A stretch of 64,000 nt of DNA from Candidatus Pedobacter colombiensis (GCA_029202485.1 CP119313.1:1922001-1986000), one strand, 5' to 3'; numbered from the stretch's first letter, positions 16,543 to 26,111 are shown. A program made the numbers and translations. Notes: generated from the sequence alone by a model not told the origin.

Positions 16543-17337
16543 TTAAATATCAGAGTAATCAGTTGGGGTTAAGAAACGTGTGTCATTTTTAGATACGTTG
16601 TTCTGGTATTCAGGCATAGATTTTAGTTTTAACCAGTATTCGTCTTTTCCAAATGCTTTCCAGTGTTCATCACGGTCAGCTTTATTCTCAAAGGTTGTCA
16701 GGTACATCAAGTTTGGCATTCGACTTCCGGAGATTACTTCGGCATAAAAAACAGCGTTGAAGCCGAGTCTTTTGAATAGTTCGATTTCGCCGCCTTTATT
16801 GAACATTTCCACTTTGTTTTTGTAACGTTTTTCAGTCGGACCTTCATAGCTACGCAGTTCATATACACGGTCTTTTTTTGGAGCTGTTAATTTTGGTAGG
16901 CTGAACTTCGGATTTCCTTCAAAAGCATTGAGAAGGATGCTTTCAATTCTCTCGTAGGGTGCATCTGTATGTAAAGCGTTGAGATAGTTCTTTCCGTCGT
17001 TCTGGAATTTGAGGTCCTTTTCAAGGGTGTTTTCAATTTTAGTGAAATGTGCGTAGGAAGTAAAAGGGATAAAAACATATACCAGTTTTTCGCTATTCTC
17101 AGCTCCCTTTGTGTCAGTATTTTGCACAGGTTTAAAAACACCAATATTGTTGATCCCAGCACGATGTAAAGCAGGAAGGTATGCCATTTTTAAAAAGTCA
17201 TCCACTGTTTTTTCCTGTTCACCATTCTTTAAATGATAGATTTTTATTTGGTAGAAATCCCTGTTGGCATTATTGGCATAAAGATAGCCAATAGGCATCA
17301 TCAATAGTGAGAGAAATAAGATGGATAATTTATTCAT
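16543..17337 (-). CDS. NIPSNAP family protein
   Basis: A 264-residue protein with a signal peptide (about 1-21, ending YLYA) followed by two NIPSNAP-like ferredoxin-fold halves. The second half has the family marks VYELRSYEGP (about 157-166), NKVEMFNKGGEIELFKRLGF and MYLTTFENKADRDEHWKAF. NIPSNAP proteins form dimeric alpha-beta barrels; no enzymatic activity is established for bacterial secreted members. The start lies 8 bases inside the upstream small gene (17330-17539), which suggests coupling. Confidence 0.87.
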   Translation of the reverse strand: MNKLSILFLSLLMMPIGYLYANNANRDFYQIKIYHLKNGEQEKTVDDFLKMAYLPALHRAGINNIGVFKPVQNTDTKGAENSEKLVYVFIPFTSYAHFTKIENTLEKDLKFQNDGKNYLNALHTDAPYERIESILLNAFEGNPKFSLPKLTAPKKDRVYELRSYEGPTEKRYKNKVEMFNKGGEIELFKRLGFNAVFYAEVISGSRMPNLMYLTTFENKADRDEHWKAFGKDEYWLKLKSMPEYQNNVSKNDTRFLTPTDYSDI

Positions 17338-17539
17338 GCTGATTTTCTATGATTTCCTTGATTTTTATGAGGCGGTCGTAAAAGCATTCGAAAGGTCTTA
17401 CGTTTCCGTGGATTTTTAATAAGGTAATATGGGTGTCAATGCATTTGGCTACATTGTTTAGCTTAGTGCCCGGATAAAGTTCTAATGACTGGGGTAAATC
17501 TATTCCTGAAAAATGTGCTTCTAATTCGTCAATTGTCAT
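17330..17539 (-). CDS. Small conserved protein, possibly DUF6965
   Basis: A 69-residue soluble protein. The order of motifs (MTIDELEAHF, then PQSLELYPGTKLNNV, then YDRLIKIKEII) recalls small Bacteroidota proteins grouped as DUF6965; I assign this from memory with modest confidence. Its 3' end overlaps the NIPSNAP start by 8 bases. Function is unknown. Confidence 0.65.
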   Translation of the reverse strand: MTIDELEAHFSGIDLPQSLELYPGTKLNNVAKCIDTHITLLKIHGNVRPFECFYDRLIKIKEIIENQHE

Positions 17540-17569
17540 GGCGCAAATGTAGCCAAATATTGATATCCT

Positions 17570-18178
17570 TTAGCGCATGTATTTCCAGTTCCTGTATTTT
17601 CCTTCACTGATCCATTCTATTGCTGTTGTTAGTCTTTTCTCTCTTGTCTGTTCCGTTTTCGCTTCGGTGATCCATTCCAGGTATTCTTTTTTTTGGGAGT
17701 AACTGAATTTTTCGAAGTGTTGCTGGGCCAGGGGGGATGCCGATAAGCAATCCTTAAAATAATCAGGGATCTGTATTTCCGTTTTTATAGCAGTAGTTTT
17801 TTTAGGCACCTTTTTTCCTTCTTTATTAAGCAATACCGCATTTTGGATATAAGAAATCAATATATGATCTTGAGGGATATCTGCTAAGCAAGTAATTTTG
17901 CCAAGTTGTCCCATGGCTTGCTCTCTTTCTTTTCCCAGAATATGATCAGGATCCGGGAGTAGGGCCCCTTTCCAAAATCCAAAAGCACAATGTGCTTTAA
18001 ATGCAGCCATATTACAAACAATACCCTTGTAATCAAAAACTGGAAACCCCCACTTAATGGTTTCGGTGATTTCATGCGAAGCCTGATGTACCAGCATTCG
18101 TAGGTGTTTAAGTATAGGTTGAGCAAAGTCAGCAGACTTAGCAATATAAGCATCAACCCGGGGATCATATTTTTCCAT
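17570..18178 (-). CDS. YdeI/OmpD-associated family protein with DUF1801 domain
   Basis: A 202-residue protein with an N-terminal DUF1801 (iron-chaperone frataxin-like fold) domain, from VDAYIAKSADFAQPILKHLR to VFDYKGIVCNMAAFKAHCAFGF. The C-terminal YdeI/OmdA segment (about 135-200) includes FSYSQKKEYLEWI and the family tail around EKRLTTAIEWISEGKYRNW. YdeI of enterobacteria is tied to resistance to cationic peptides, but the family role is not well known. It lies 30 bases upstream of the small gene on the same strand. Confidence 0.85.
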   Translation of the reverse strand: MEKYDPRVDAYIAKSADFAQPILKHLRMLVHQASHEITETIKWGFPVFDYKGIVCNMAAFKAHCAFGFWKGALLPDPDHILGKEREQAMGQLGKITCLADIPQDHILISYIQNAVLLNKEGKKVPKKTTAIKTEIQIPDYFKDCLSASPLAQQHFEKFSYSQKKEYLEWITEAKTEQTREKRLTTAIEWISEGKYRNWKYMR

Positions 18179-18298
18179 AACAGCAAGAATTTGTGATGAG
18201 CTAAGATAAGAAAGAATTGTATTTGTGCTGTAATGTGCTTTTACAAAATGTTGACAGGTAAAATCGGTTAAAAAAAGAGGGATCTAATGATTTTATGC

Positions 18299-18306
18299 TA
18301 TTTTTG
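18299..18306 (+). promoter_or_regulatory. Candidate -7 box of the mqnE operon
   Basis: TATTTTTG matches TAnnTTTG exactly, 17 bases before the mqnE ATG, implying a short leader. No convincing TTTG is found 20 bases upstream. Confidence 0.45.
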
Positions 18307-18323
18307 CTCATTATACATGATAA

Positions 18324-19517
18324 ATGGATACGACTTCAAAACTTGCTTTGATCTTAGCTGATGCTGATCTTTCAGCAGAACTAAAATCAATAGCCCTCAA
18401 AGTTCAAAATAAGGAAAGAATTTCATTTGATGAGGGTGTTTATCTTTACGAACATGGTGAACTTGGCTATCTTGGTGTTTTGGCAAATTACATCCGGGAA
18501 CAGAAGCACGGCGACAATACTTATTTCAATCGTAATTTTCATATTGAACCTACAAATGTTTGCGTATACGACTGCAAGTTTTGCTCTTATTCGCGTATGA
18601 TTAAAGAACGTGAATCGGGATGGGAAATGAGTGTGGATGGCATGATGGATGTATTGAAGAAATATGACAATGAGCCGGTAACCGAAGTGCATATTACAGG
18701 TGGCGTTGTACCTAAGCAGAACCTGGATTTTTACAGTGATTTTTTTAGAAAAGCCAAAGCACATCGTCCTGATCTTCATATAAAAGCCCTGACTCCGGTA
18801 GAGTATTACTATATTTTCAAAAAGGCAAAGCTAAGCCATTATGATGGTATGAAATACTTGCAGGAAGCTGGCTTGGATTCCATGCCGGGTGGTGGTGCTG
18901 AGATCTTCCATCCTGAAGTAAGGGAGAAGATTGCACATGATAAATGTAATGCAGAACAATGGCTGGATATACATGAGCAAGCGCATAAACTGGGTATGAA
19001 AACCAATGCAACGATGTTGTATGGACATATAGAACAGTTTTGGCACAGGGTAGATCATATGGAGCGCTTGCGTCAGCAACAAGATAAAAGTGGAGGCTTT
19101 CAGGCATTTATACCGCTTAAATTCAGAAATCAGAACAACCAGATGGACAATGTACCGGAAGTTTCTGTGATTGAGGATTTAAGAAATTATGCCATTGCCC
19201 GTATCTATATGGATAATTTTGATCACATTAAGGCTTATTGGGCAATGATCAGCAGACAAACAGCACAGTTGTCCTTAAACTTTGGTGTGGATGATATAGA
19301 TGGTACTTTAGATGATACCACTAAAATCTACTCTATGGCGGGTGCGGAAGAACAACATCCGGCTATGAATACTCAGGAATTGGTAAACCTGATTAAACAA
19401 GTAGGTCGTAAGCCAATTGAACGGGATACTTTATACAATGTGGTAACCGATTATACCAATGTTGTATTTGAAGATGAAGCGAAACCCCAGTATTATAAAT
19501 TGCCCGTAATCAATTAA
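18324..19517 (+). CDS. mqnE: Aminofutalosine synthase (radical SAM)
   Basis: Radical SAM enzyme of the futalosine route to menaquinone. It couples the enolpyruvyl product of MqnA with SAM-derived adenosine to give aminofutalosine. The 397 residues carry the cluster motif Cys80-x3-Cys84-x2-Cys87 (CVYDCKFC), preceded by FHIEPTNV. HITGGVVPK, ALTPVEYY, SMPGGGAEIF and TNATMLYGHIE are also seen. Length and motifs favour MqnE over the related MqnC, but both share this fold. It is the first gene of a three-gene run with a phosphatase and mqnA. Confidence 0.9.
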   Translation: MDTTSKLALILADADLSAELKSIALKVQNKERISFDEGVYLYEHGELGYLGVLANYIREQKHGDNTYFNRNFHIEPTNVCVYDCKFCSYSRMIKERESGWEMSVDGMMDVLKKYDNEPVTEVHITGGVVPKQNLDFYSDFFRKAKAHRPDLHIKALTPVEYYYIFKKAKLSHYDGMKYLQEAGLDSMPGGGAEIFHPEVREKIAHDKCNAEQWLDIHEQAHKLGMKTNATMLYGHIEQFWHRVDHMERLRQQQDKSGGFQAFIPLKFRNQNNQMDNVPEVSVIEDLRNYAIARIYMDNFDHIKAYWAMISRQTAQLSLNFGVDDIDGTLDDTTKIYSMAGAEEQHPAMNTQELVNLIKQVGRKPIERDTLYNVVTDYTNVVFEDEAKPQYYKLPVIN

Positions 19518-19518
19518 G

Positions 19519-20130
19519 ATGGATAAAGAAATATATATCATCAGGCATGGTGAAACCGATTTAAACAAACAAGGGATAGTACAGGGAAGAGGCATAGATA
19601 GCGATCTGAACGATACCGGAAGGGCACAGGCTGCTGCGTTTTATGCTGCATATAAAGATATTCCTTTCGATAAGGTATATACCTCTAAATTAAAGCGTAC
19701 ACATCAAACTGTTAAAGGTTTTATTGATGCTGGAACGCCATGGGCCCAGCTTGCCGGGTTGGATGAACTTGCCTGGGGAATATGGGAAGGTAAACCCAAT
19801 GATGAAAACGCCATCGCCGCTTTTAAAGGCTTGATGGAGAAATGGGAGAGTGGAGATTATGATGCACATTTTGAAGGCGGCGAAAGTCCGAATGATGTGT
19901 TGAAGCGAGAAAAAGAAGCACTTGAGATTATAAAAAGTGCTACTGACGAGAAAACTATCTTGATTTGCATGCATGGTCGCGCAATGCGTTTGTTTTTATG
20001 CTTGCTTACAAACCGGCCAATCTCCGAAATGACCGAATTCCCACATCAAAACACTACCCTATATAAAGTTAAACTGACCGGTAATCAATTTGTAATTACG
20101 GAGTTTAACAATACTGATCATTTAAAATAG
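19519..20130 (+). CDS. Histidine phosphatase family protein
   Basis: A 203-residue phosphoglycerate-mutase-like phosphatase. The catalytic signature IIRHGETDLN is at 7-16, with SKLKRTHQT, the ELAWGIWEG loop and ICMHGRAMR (second catalytic His, near 153). It starts one base after the mqnE stop and ends 9 bases before mqnA, so it is almost certainly cotranscribed with menaquinone genes. Its substrate is unknown; a housekeeping or menaquinone-linked phosphatase step are both possible. No family-level annotation that I know links it to the futalosine pathway. Confidence 0.9.
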   Translation: MDKEIYIIRHGETDLNKQGIVQGRGIDSDLNDTGRAQAAAFYAAYKDIPFDKVYTSKLKRTHQTVKGFIDAGTPWAQLAGLDELAWGIWEGKPNDENAIAAFKGLMEKWESGDYDAHFEGGESPNDVLKREKEALEIIKSATDEKTILICMHGRAMRLFLCLLTNRPISEMTEFPHQNTTLYKVKLTGNQFVITEFNNTDHLK

Positions 20131-20139
20131 CTTTTACTG

Positions 20140-20865
20140 TTGAATAAGATTAAAATTTCTGCCGTTTCCTATACCAATACCAAACCTTTTATTTACGGAA
20201 TTGAACATTCAGCCTTGTTGAATCAAATCGATTTGAGCTTAGATATCCCTACAGATTGCGCAGCAAAATTGATTGATGGTCAGGTTGATATTGGTCTGAT
20301 TCCTGTAGCTGCAATTCCTAATGTGCCTAATGCTAACATCGTTGCCGATTATTGTATTGGATCTGTAGGAGCGGTAAATTCTGTATTTATCTTTAGTAAA
20401 GTGCCTGTTGCCGAAATCAAGACAGTAAGACTGGATAGCCACTCACGAACTTCTAACAACTTGGCAAAGGTTTTATTGAAGTTTCATTTTGGGCAGGAGG
20501 TAAGCTATGTTACAGATGAACCTATAGATGCAGATGCTATTGTTTTAATTGGCGATCGCACCTTCGGTAAAAAGGATGATTTTCCTTATGCTTACGATAT
20601 GGGTGAGGAGTGGATGAGTTTTACCGGTTTACCATTTGTTTATGCTGCATGGGTTGCCAATAAGGTTATTCCGCAGGCATTTATCAATGATTTTAATCAA
20701 GCCCTGGCTTTTGGTTTATCTAAACGCAAAGCGTTACTGCTTGATTTACCTAAACTGGAAAACTTTGATCTTGAAGATTACCTGTTGCATAAACTTGACT
20801 TTGAGTTAACCGATAAAAAACGGGAAGCCCTGGCCTTGTTTTTATCGTACATTGCAAAATTATAA
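20140..20865 (+). CDS. mqnA: Chorismate dehydratase MqnA
   Basis: First committed enzyme of the futalosine pathway; it dehydrates chorismate to 3-enolpyruvylbenzoate. The 241 residues have the periplasmic-binding-protein-like fold of MqnA/MqnD. SAVSYTNTKPF lies at the N-terminus, followed by DIGLIPVAAIP, GSVGAVNSVFIFS, LDSHSRTSNNLA and GLPFVYAAWVAN. There is no ATG in the first residues; TTG at 20140 gives the usual N-terminus NKIKISAV and is the likely start. Confidence 0.92.
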   Translation: MNKIKISAVSYTNTKPFIYGIEHSALLNQIDLSLDIPTDCAAKLIDGQVDIGLIPVAAIPNVPNANIVADYCIGSVGAVNSVFIFSKVPVAEIKTVRLDSHSRTSNNLAKVLLKFHFGQEVSYVTDEPIDADAIVLIGDRTFGKKDDFPYAYDMGEEWMSFTGLPFVYAAWVANKVIPQAFINDFNQALAFGLSKRKALLLDLPKLENFDLEDYLLHKLDFELTDKKREALALFLSYIAKL

Positions 20866-20951
20866 ACCTATTCACATTTTTTTAATTTTCAACAAAACGT
20901 AAAGCCTACGTCTCAAATAGTATCTTTACGATTTTGTAAACTGAAATCATT

Positions 20952-23561
20952 TTGGCTAAAGATAATACTAAGGAAACCCCGTTAATGCAACAGTACAATG
21001 CTATTAAAGCAAAGTATCCGGGAGCATTATTGCTGTTTAGGGTAGGCGATTTTTATGAAACGTTTGGTGAGGATGCGGTGAAGACAGCCCAGATTCTTGG
21101 GATTGTATTGACCCGGAGAGGTACAGGACCAAATGGAGCATTAGAATTGGCAGGTTTCCCCCATCATTCACTAGATAATTACCTTTCAAAACTGGTTAGG
21201 GCAGGACAAAGGGTAGCAATATGTGATCAGCTGGAAGACCCTAAAACAACTAAAACCATTGTAAAAAGGGGAGTTACTGAACTGATTACGCCAGGGGTAG
21301 CGTACAATGATAATATCCTTAGTCAGAAGTCTAACAATTATTTAGCCGCCGTTTACTTTGATAAAACACAGTTGGGCGTTTCTTTTGTAGATATTTCTAC
21401 AGGGGAATTTCATGTAGCACAAGGAAGTGCAGAGTATATTGATAAACTTCTACAAGGTTTCAAACCCAATGAGGTTGTTTTTCAAAAGAGTAAAAGAAAG
21501 GAATTTTTAGAGTTGTTCGGTGATCGGTTTTATACCTATCATTTAGATGACTGGGCTTTTACAAGCGATTATGCCAATGAAATCTTAACTAAGCACTTCG
21601 AAGTTAATTCTTTAAAGGGTTTTGGGGTAGATAGGTTGCAAATTGGTATTGTTGCAGCTGGTGTAGCTTTACATTATTTAAACGAAACAGAGCATCGCAA
21701 CTTAAAACACATTACTTCCATATCCCGTTTGGAGGAAGATAAATATATGTGGCTGGACAGGTTTACCATTCGCAATCTGGAACTGGTCAATTCGGCCAAT
21801 GATAATGCGGTAACCCTTTTCCAGGTACTAGATCAAACCAGTACCCCAATGGGTGCCCGTTTGCTTCACAAGTGGATCATTATGCCTTTAAAGGAGTTAA
21901 AACCTATTGAAGAACGCTTAGGAATGGTCGATTTCCTGGTGAAAAACGACCCACTCTTACAAGAGTTTTTAACTCATATCAAACAGATTGGAGATCTGGA
22001 GCGGTTAATTTCTAAAGTTGGCCTTCACAAAGTTGGTCCACGGGAATTGTGTCAGTTAAAAAAGGCTTTATACCATATAGAAACGGTTAAAACACTTGCA
22101 GAGGAAACAAAGAATCCTTTTCTGTTGGCATTGGCCGGACAGTTAGACCCTTGCTTAAGCGTCAGAGAAAAGCTGGAAAGGGAGCTGCAGCAAGACCCAC
22201 CGGCATTGTTGATTAAAGGAAATGTAATTGCGGAAGGCGTGGATGAGGATCTTGACCGTTTGCGTAAGATTTCATTTGGTGGAAAAGATTATCTGGTAGA
22301 AATTCAGAAAAGAGAAGCCGCAATAACAGGTATTCCTTCCTTAAAAGTAGCTTTTAACAATGTTTTTGGTTATTATCTGGAAGTTACCCATACCCATAAA
22401 GATAAAGTGCCTGCCGACTGGATCAGGAAACAAACTTTGGTTAGTGCAGAACGGTACATTACTCCGGAGCTAAAAGAATATGAAGAGCAGATATTGGGCG
22501 CTGAAGAAAAGATTCAGCAAATAGAAGTAAGGCTTTATACAGAGTTGATGCATCAGGTGGCTGCTTATATCAGGCCAATACAACTTAATGCGTTTTTAAT
22601 TGCTCAATTAGATGTATTACTATGCTTTGCGCAGCTTGCGGTTAAAAATCACTACGTAAAACCTGAACTGAATAAGAAGAGGGTGTTGGACATTAAGGGT
22701 GGAAGACATCCGGTTATTGAAAAGCGCCTTCCTGTAGGAGAAGAATACATTACTAATGATGTACTTCTCGACAATGATAGCCAGCAGATCATCATCATTA
22801 CAGGTCCCAATATGTCTGGTAAGTCAGCCATACTACGCCAAACAGGCTTAATTGTACTGATGGGGCAAATGGGATGCTTTGTACCTGCTAAAGCGGCTAC
22901 AATAGGTTTGGTGGATAAGATATTTACCCGTGTAGGCGCTTCTGATAACTTATCATCCGGAGAAAGTACATTCATGGTAGAAATGAATGAAACTGCCAGT
23001 ATCCTCAACAACATCTCTGATAACAGCTTAATTTTACTGGATGAGATAGGTCGTGGTACAAGTACTTACGATGGAATATCTATTGCCTGGGCTATTGCAG
23101 AGTTTCTGCATACCCATCCAACGGCAAAGCCAAAGACGCTTTTTGCAACGCATTATCATGAGTTAAATGAGTTGGCAACAACCATGAACCGCGTTAAAAA
23201 CTTTAATGTTTCTATAAAGGAAGTAGGCAATAAAGTAATCTTCCTGAGGAAGTTGATTCCAGGAGGTAGTGAACATAGTTTTGGTATTCATGTCGCAAAA
23301 ATGGCTGGTATGCCACCAAAGCTGATCAATAGGGCTAACGAGATTTTAAAGAAACTGGAAATAGACAGGACGGAAGGCCAAAGTATAAAAGACAGCATCA
23401 AGAAAGTTCAGAATCAGGCCTATCAGTTGCACATGTTTGCTGTTGATGATCCTATTTTAGTTAAAATCAGGGATATGCTCAATAACCTTGATGTGAACGT
23501 ATTGACTCCGGTAGAAGCATTGTTGAAATTAGATGAAATACAACGTTTAATTAAGCAGTAA
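20952..23561 (+). CDS. mutS: DNA mismatch repair ATPase MutS
   Basis: Recognises mismatches and small loops and starts repair with MutL. The 869 residues are full length. The mismatch-binding domain carries FRVGDFYETFG (Phe and Glu that contact the mispair, about 28-38). Connector, lever and clamp domains follow, and then the ATPase: Walker A TGPNMSGKS near 617, and Walker B LILLDEIGRGTSTYDG, followed by FATHYHEL. A TTG at 20952 begins the usual sequence AKDNTKETPLM; the next Met would remove 11 conserved residues. A C-terminal segment before LLKLDEIQRL is present. Confidence 0.96.
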   Translation: MAKDNTKETPLMQQYNAIKAKYPGALLLFRVGDFYETFGEDAVKTAQILGIVLTRRGTGPNGALELAGFPHHSLDNYLSKLVRAGQRVAICDQLEDPKTTKTIVKRGVTELITPGVAYNDNILSQKSNNYLAAVYFDKTQLGVSFVDISTGEFHVAQGSAEYIDKLLQGFKPNEVVFQKSKRKEFLELFGDRFYTYHLDDWAFTSDYANEILTKHFEVNSLKGFGVDRLQIGIVAAGVALHYLNETEHRNLKHITSISRLEEDKYMWLDRFTIRNLELVNSANDNAVTLFQVLDQTSTPMGARLLHKWIIMPLKELKPIEERLGMVDFLVKNDPLLQEFLTHIKQIGDLERLISKVGLHKVGPRELCQLKKALYHIETVKTLAEETKNPFLLALAGQLDPCLSVREKLERELQQDPPALLIKGNVIAEGVDEDLDRLRKISFGGKDYLVEIQKREAAITGIPSLKVAFNNVFGYYLEVTHTHKDKVPADWIRKQTLVSAERYITPELKEYEEQILGAEEKIQQIEVRLYTELMHQVAAYIRPIQLNAFLIAQLDVLLCFAQLAVKNHYVKPELNKKRVLDIKGGRHPVIEKRLPVGEEYITNDVLLDNDSQQIIIITGPNMSGKSAILRQTGLIVLMGQMGCFVPAKAATIGLVDKIFTRVGASDNLSSGESTFMVEMNETASILNNISDNSLILLDEIGRGTSTYDGISIAWAIAEFLHTHPTAKPKTLFATHYHELNELATTMNRVKNFNVSIKEVGNKVIFLRKLIPGGSEHSFGIHVAKMAGMPPKLINRANEILKKLEIDRTEGQSIKDSIKKVQNQAYQLHMFAVDDPILVKIRDMLNNLDVNVLTPVEALLKLDEIQRLIKQ

Positions 23562-23562
23562 T

Positions 23563-24084
23563 ATGAACGAACTAAAGGCGATAAACAAAAGCAGGCTATT
23601 GTTGATAATAGCCGTAATGTTTGTTTTTTCTGCCTGTAGCTCAAGAAAATATACTGCAAGACCAGTTGCCCTTCCAACTGCCGCTGCTAAAGCGGCAGAT
23701 GCCATGTCGCACTTAAAAAGTAAGGAATTGTATCGCTTTATAAGTGATTGGACAGGTGTGCAATATGTTTTGGGTGGACTGGATAAGAAAGGGGTTGACT
23801 GTTCCGGTTTTGCCTTGTTACTGCAAAAATATATATACGGAAATGAACTGCCAAGAAGATCAAGAGATCAGGCTGATGCAGTAAAAGAAAAGGATTTAAG
23901 CAGTTTAAATGAGGGTGACTTGATTTTCTTTTCCTTTGGTGGTGGCACTGTAGACCACGTTGGGGTATACCTGAACAATAATTTTTTTGTACATGCCTCT
24001 ACTGCGCGAGGTGTTGTTGTAGATGATTTAAGTATTCCGGCTTATCAAAAGGCTATTGTAAAGGCCGGTACATTAAAAAAATAA
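23563..24084 (+). CDS. NlpC/P60 (C40) cell-wall hydrolase lipoprotein
   Basis: A 173-residue predicted lipoprotein (signal about 10-24, lipobox FSAC with Cys25). The NlpC/P60 cysteine peptidase domain cuts D-Glu/DAP bonds in peptidoglycan stems. Catalytic Cys80 lies in GVDCSGFALL and catalytic His near 127 in VDHVGVY; the NEGDLIFFSF and FVHASTARGV segments follow the family pattern. It starts one base after the mutS stop, so it is coupled to mutS in transcription, though the functions are unrelated. Confidence 0.93.
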   Translation: MNELKAINKSRLLLIIAVMFVFSACSSRKYTARPVALPTAAAKAADAMSHLKSKELYRFISDWTGVQYVLGGLDKKGVDCSGFALLLQKYIYGNELPRRSRDQADAVKEKDLSSLNEGDLIFFSFGGGTVDHVGVYLNNNFFVHASTARGVVVDDLSIPAYQKAIVKAGTLKK

Positions 24085-24086
24085 TC

Positions 24087-24209
24087 ATGAATAAGCCAAA
24101 ACACGACATTTCATTCTGGACCAAATATAAAAAGTTTGCCACTACCGAGATCCTGATGTATCTGATTATGGTAATAGGAATAGCTGCAGGGATTTTAATT
24201 CTTAGCTAG
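24087..24209 (+). CDS. Small single-pass membrane protein (40 residues)
   Basis: An ATG two bases after the NlpC/P60 stop opens a 40-codon frame. The N-terminal half is basic and polar (MNKPKHDISFWTKYKKF) and the rest is a hydrophobic helix (about 23-39). That organisation, the tight spacing and the ordered composition support a real gene. Its last 15 bases overlap the 3' end of the convergent DUF3857 gene. Function is unknown. Confidence 0.6.
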   Translation: MNKPKHDISFWTKYKKFATTEILMYLIMVIGIAAGILILS

Positions 24210-26111
24210 ATCGGTTTTAAAAATTGCTTTTAGCTGGTCGTTTGTACTTACTGTACTGATAAAATTTGCAAAGTCAGCATATTTATCAGCTGGATAGGTT
24301 CCATCATTCAAAACAAATTTTCTACGGTATATCAGTTTTTTATCTACTTTTTTTACGCTGATGCTATAAGTGCCAAAGGCATTCTTAATTTCAGTATCTG
24401 TAGGAATAAAATCAAAAATAACATGATCAGGAAGGGTATAAGTAAGTTCATCAATATCTGTATAGCCTCTATTGATAAAAACAGGAAGGGTTCTGTTTCT
24501 TACTTCAGGAATAGTACGCTTTTTATTGAATGCATTTAGTACAAGGTAAATATGGTTATTGGTTTGGGGAGCATATTTCTGAATGCTGAGGTGAAGTGAT
24601 TCTGTAGTGATCGGCGTATCGCCTTTATCCTGAGTCAGCTTAAAGGTATCGAAATCAATATTGTCTATATCATAGGTTGTCTTCAGTAATTTTAGTTGCT
24701 CCTTTAATGGCTGATTAATCAATTGGTCGCAGTTGTCATATTGCGCACCGCCGAAAGTTGTTTGCATTGTTCCATTAATGTTTCCTTCCGCATCAAGCAC
24801 AAGTTCAGCTTTACGACTTTGTAAATTCATTTGTGTAGATAGGGCTGGAGTTTTGAGTATTCTTCCGCCATCTTCGGTACAGGCCAGAACGGTACGGTCA
24901 TCAGTAAAGCCGCCCAAAAAACCAAAAGGACTTTCCTGACTGGTGCATTCAAGCCAGGTGGTGTCATTTTTTAATGGAAGACAAAGTATGATGTGGTTTC
25001 CCTGGTTCATACTGGCAAATTCAGGTTCCATGTTCTTTTTAAAGCTGCCGGCATTTACTACACAATACCAGGATTGAATATTTATGGCTTTCAATAAACT
25101 TTGGGTATAATTAACAAGTGCTTTACAATCTCCATACGACAATTGATGAACCTCACTAGCCAGCATGGGCTGATTGCCCCCTATACCTATCTGTACACTA
25201 ATATAGCGGGTCTTTTTCTGTACATATTCATAAACCTTTCGGGCTTTGTCTTTGTCGTTTTGTATACCTGCTACTAAGGTTTTAACCTCTTCTATGGTCT
25301 CAGGACTTAGCGTTTGCCTATCTTTTATCAGTTCTGTATAAATCCATTTGCCGAGTTCCTCCCAGTTTTGGTATTTTCCTTTATAACCATAGTAATTAAA
25401 ATCTTCGGGTGCTATTTTAACATGACAGCGGTAATTCTCAGGATCAGGGGCATAAGGCTCTGGTTTAAAGGCAGGCAGATTTTTGACAGCCCAGGTCTGA
25501 CTTTTCAATTTCTCATTAACCACTATTTCCGGTTCTCCCTTATAGTTAAAAGCCTTTATCCTTACTTTATCATTGGGTTTGCAGATAAATGTATAACTAC
25601 TATTCTCAACTGCTACATCAGGCGTACGATTGGCATACCAGTCAGGTATAGCCAGATTTTGTTTTGATCGGATCTCGTACTCATATGATATTGTATAAGG
25701 ATAAGATAACACAGTAGGTTCAAAATGCTTCACGCGGTCATCTTCAAATAAAGAAATAGCACTCACAGCACTATGGTCAGAAAAATTACTAAGCGTAAAT
25801 TTGCTGATAACCTTGCCAAACGCATCCAAAATTAAGCCTTTAGCAGATTTGATAACTGTATTTTTATTATAAAATAGGGCGATCTCTGCTTGTGAGTCCC
25901 CATTTTTATTAAGTATGGTAATTACTTTTTTAACGCTCATGATGACATTGTCGGCCGAACGCATATCTACAGTGGTTTCAGTCTTCCTGATTACAGCATT
26001 GGCTCGGTTCTTTAATTCGGCAGAAATTTGATCTGCAGGATATTGATCTTGCGAAAAACAGTTGAAAGAACAGAAAAGAAGGGCAATTAAGCCAATTTGT
26101 TTAAGCATCAT
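24195..26111 (-). CDS. DUF3857 / transglutaminase-like secreted protein, copy 1
   Basis: A 638-residue protein with a signal peptide (about 1-20, ending CFSQ). The N-terminal DUF3857 beta-rich domain (about 55-210) leads to a transglutaminase-like core (about 260-400) in which YGDCKALVNYTQSLL supplies the catalytic-type Cys and GNHIILCLPL is near the His. A C-terminal DUF2569/3858-like beta domain follows. These Bacteroidota proteins are envelope proteins of unknown substrate. Its start overlaps the upstream paralogue's stop by 4 bases (ATGA), so the two are coupled. Confidence 0.88.
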   Translation of the reverse strand: MMLKQIGLIALLFCSFNCFSQDQYPADQISAELKNRANAVIRKTETTVDMRSADNVIMSVKKVITILNKNGDSQAEIALFYNKNTVIKSAKGLILDAFGKVISKFTLSNFSDHSAVSAISLFEDDRVKHFEPTVLSYPYTISYEYEIRSKQNLAIPDWYANRTPDVAVENSSYTFICKPNDKVRIKAFNYKGEPEIVVNEKLKSQTWAVKNLPAFKPEPYAPDPENYRCHVKIAPEDFNYYGYKGKYQNWEELGKWIYTELIKDRQTLSPETIEEVKTLVAGIQNDKDKARKVYEYVQKKTRYISVQIGIGGNQPMLASEVHQLSYGDCKALVNYTQSLLKAINIQSWYCVVNAGSFKKNMEPEFASMNQGNHIILCLPLKNDTTWLECTSQESPFGFLGGFTDDRTVLACTEDGGRILKTPALSTQMNLQSRKAELVLDAEGNINGTMQTTFGGAQYDNCDQLINQPLKEQLKLLKTTYDIDNIDFDTFKLTQDKGDTPITTESLHLSIQKYAPQTNNHIYLVLNAFNKKRTIPEVRNRTLPVFINRGYTDIDELTYTLPDHVIFDFIPTDTEIKNAFGTYSISVKKVDKKLIYRRKFVLNDGTYPADKYADFANFISTVSTNDQLKAIFKTDLAKN

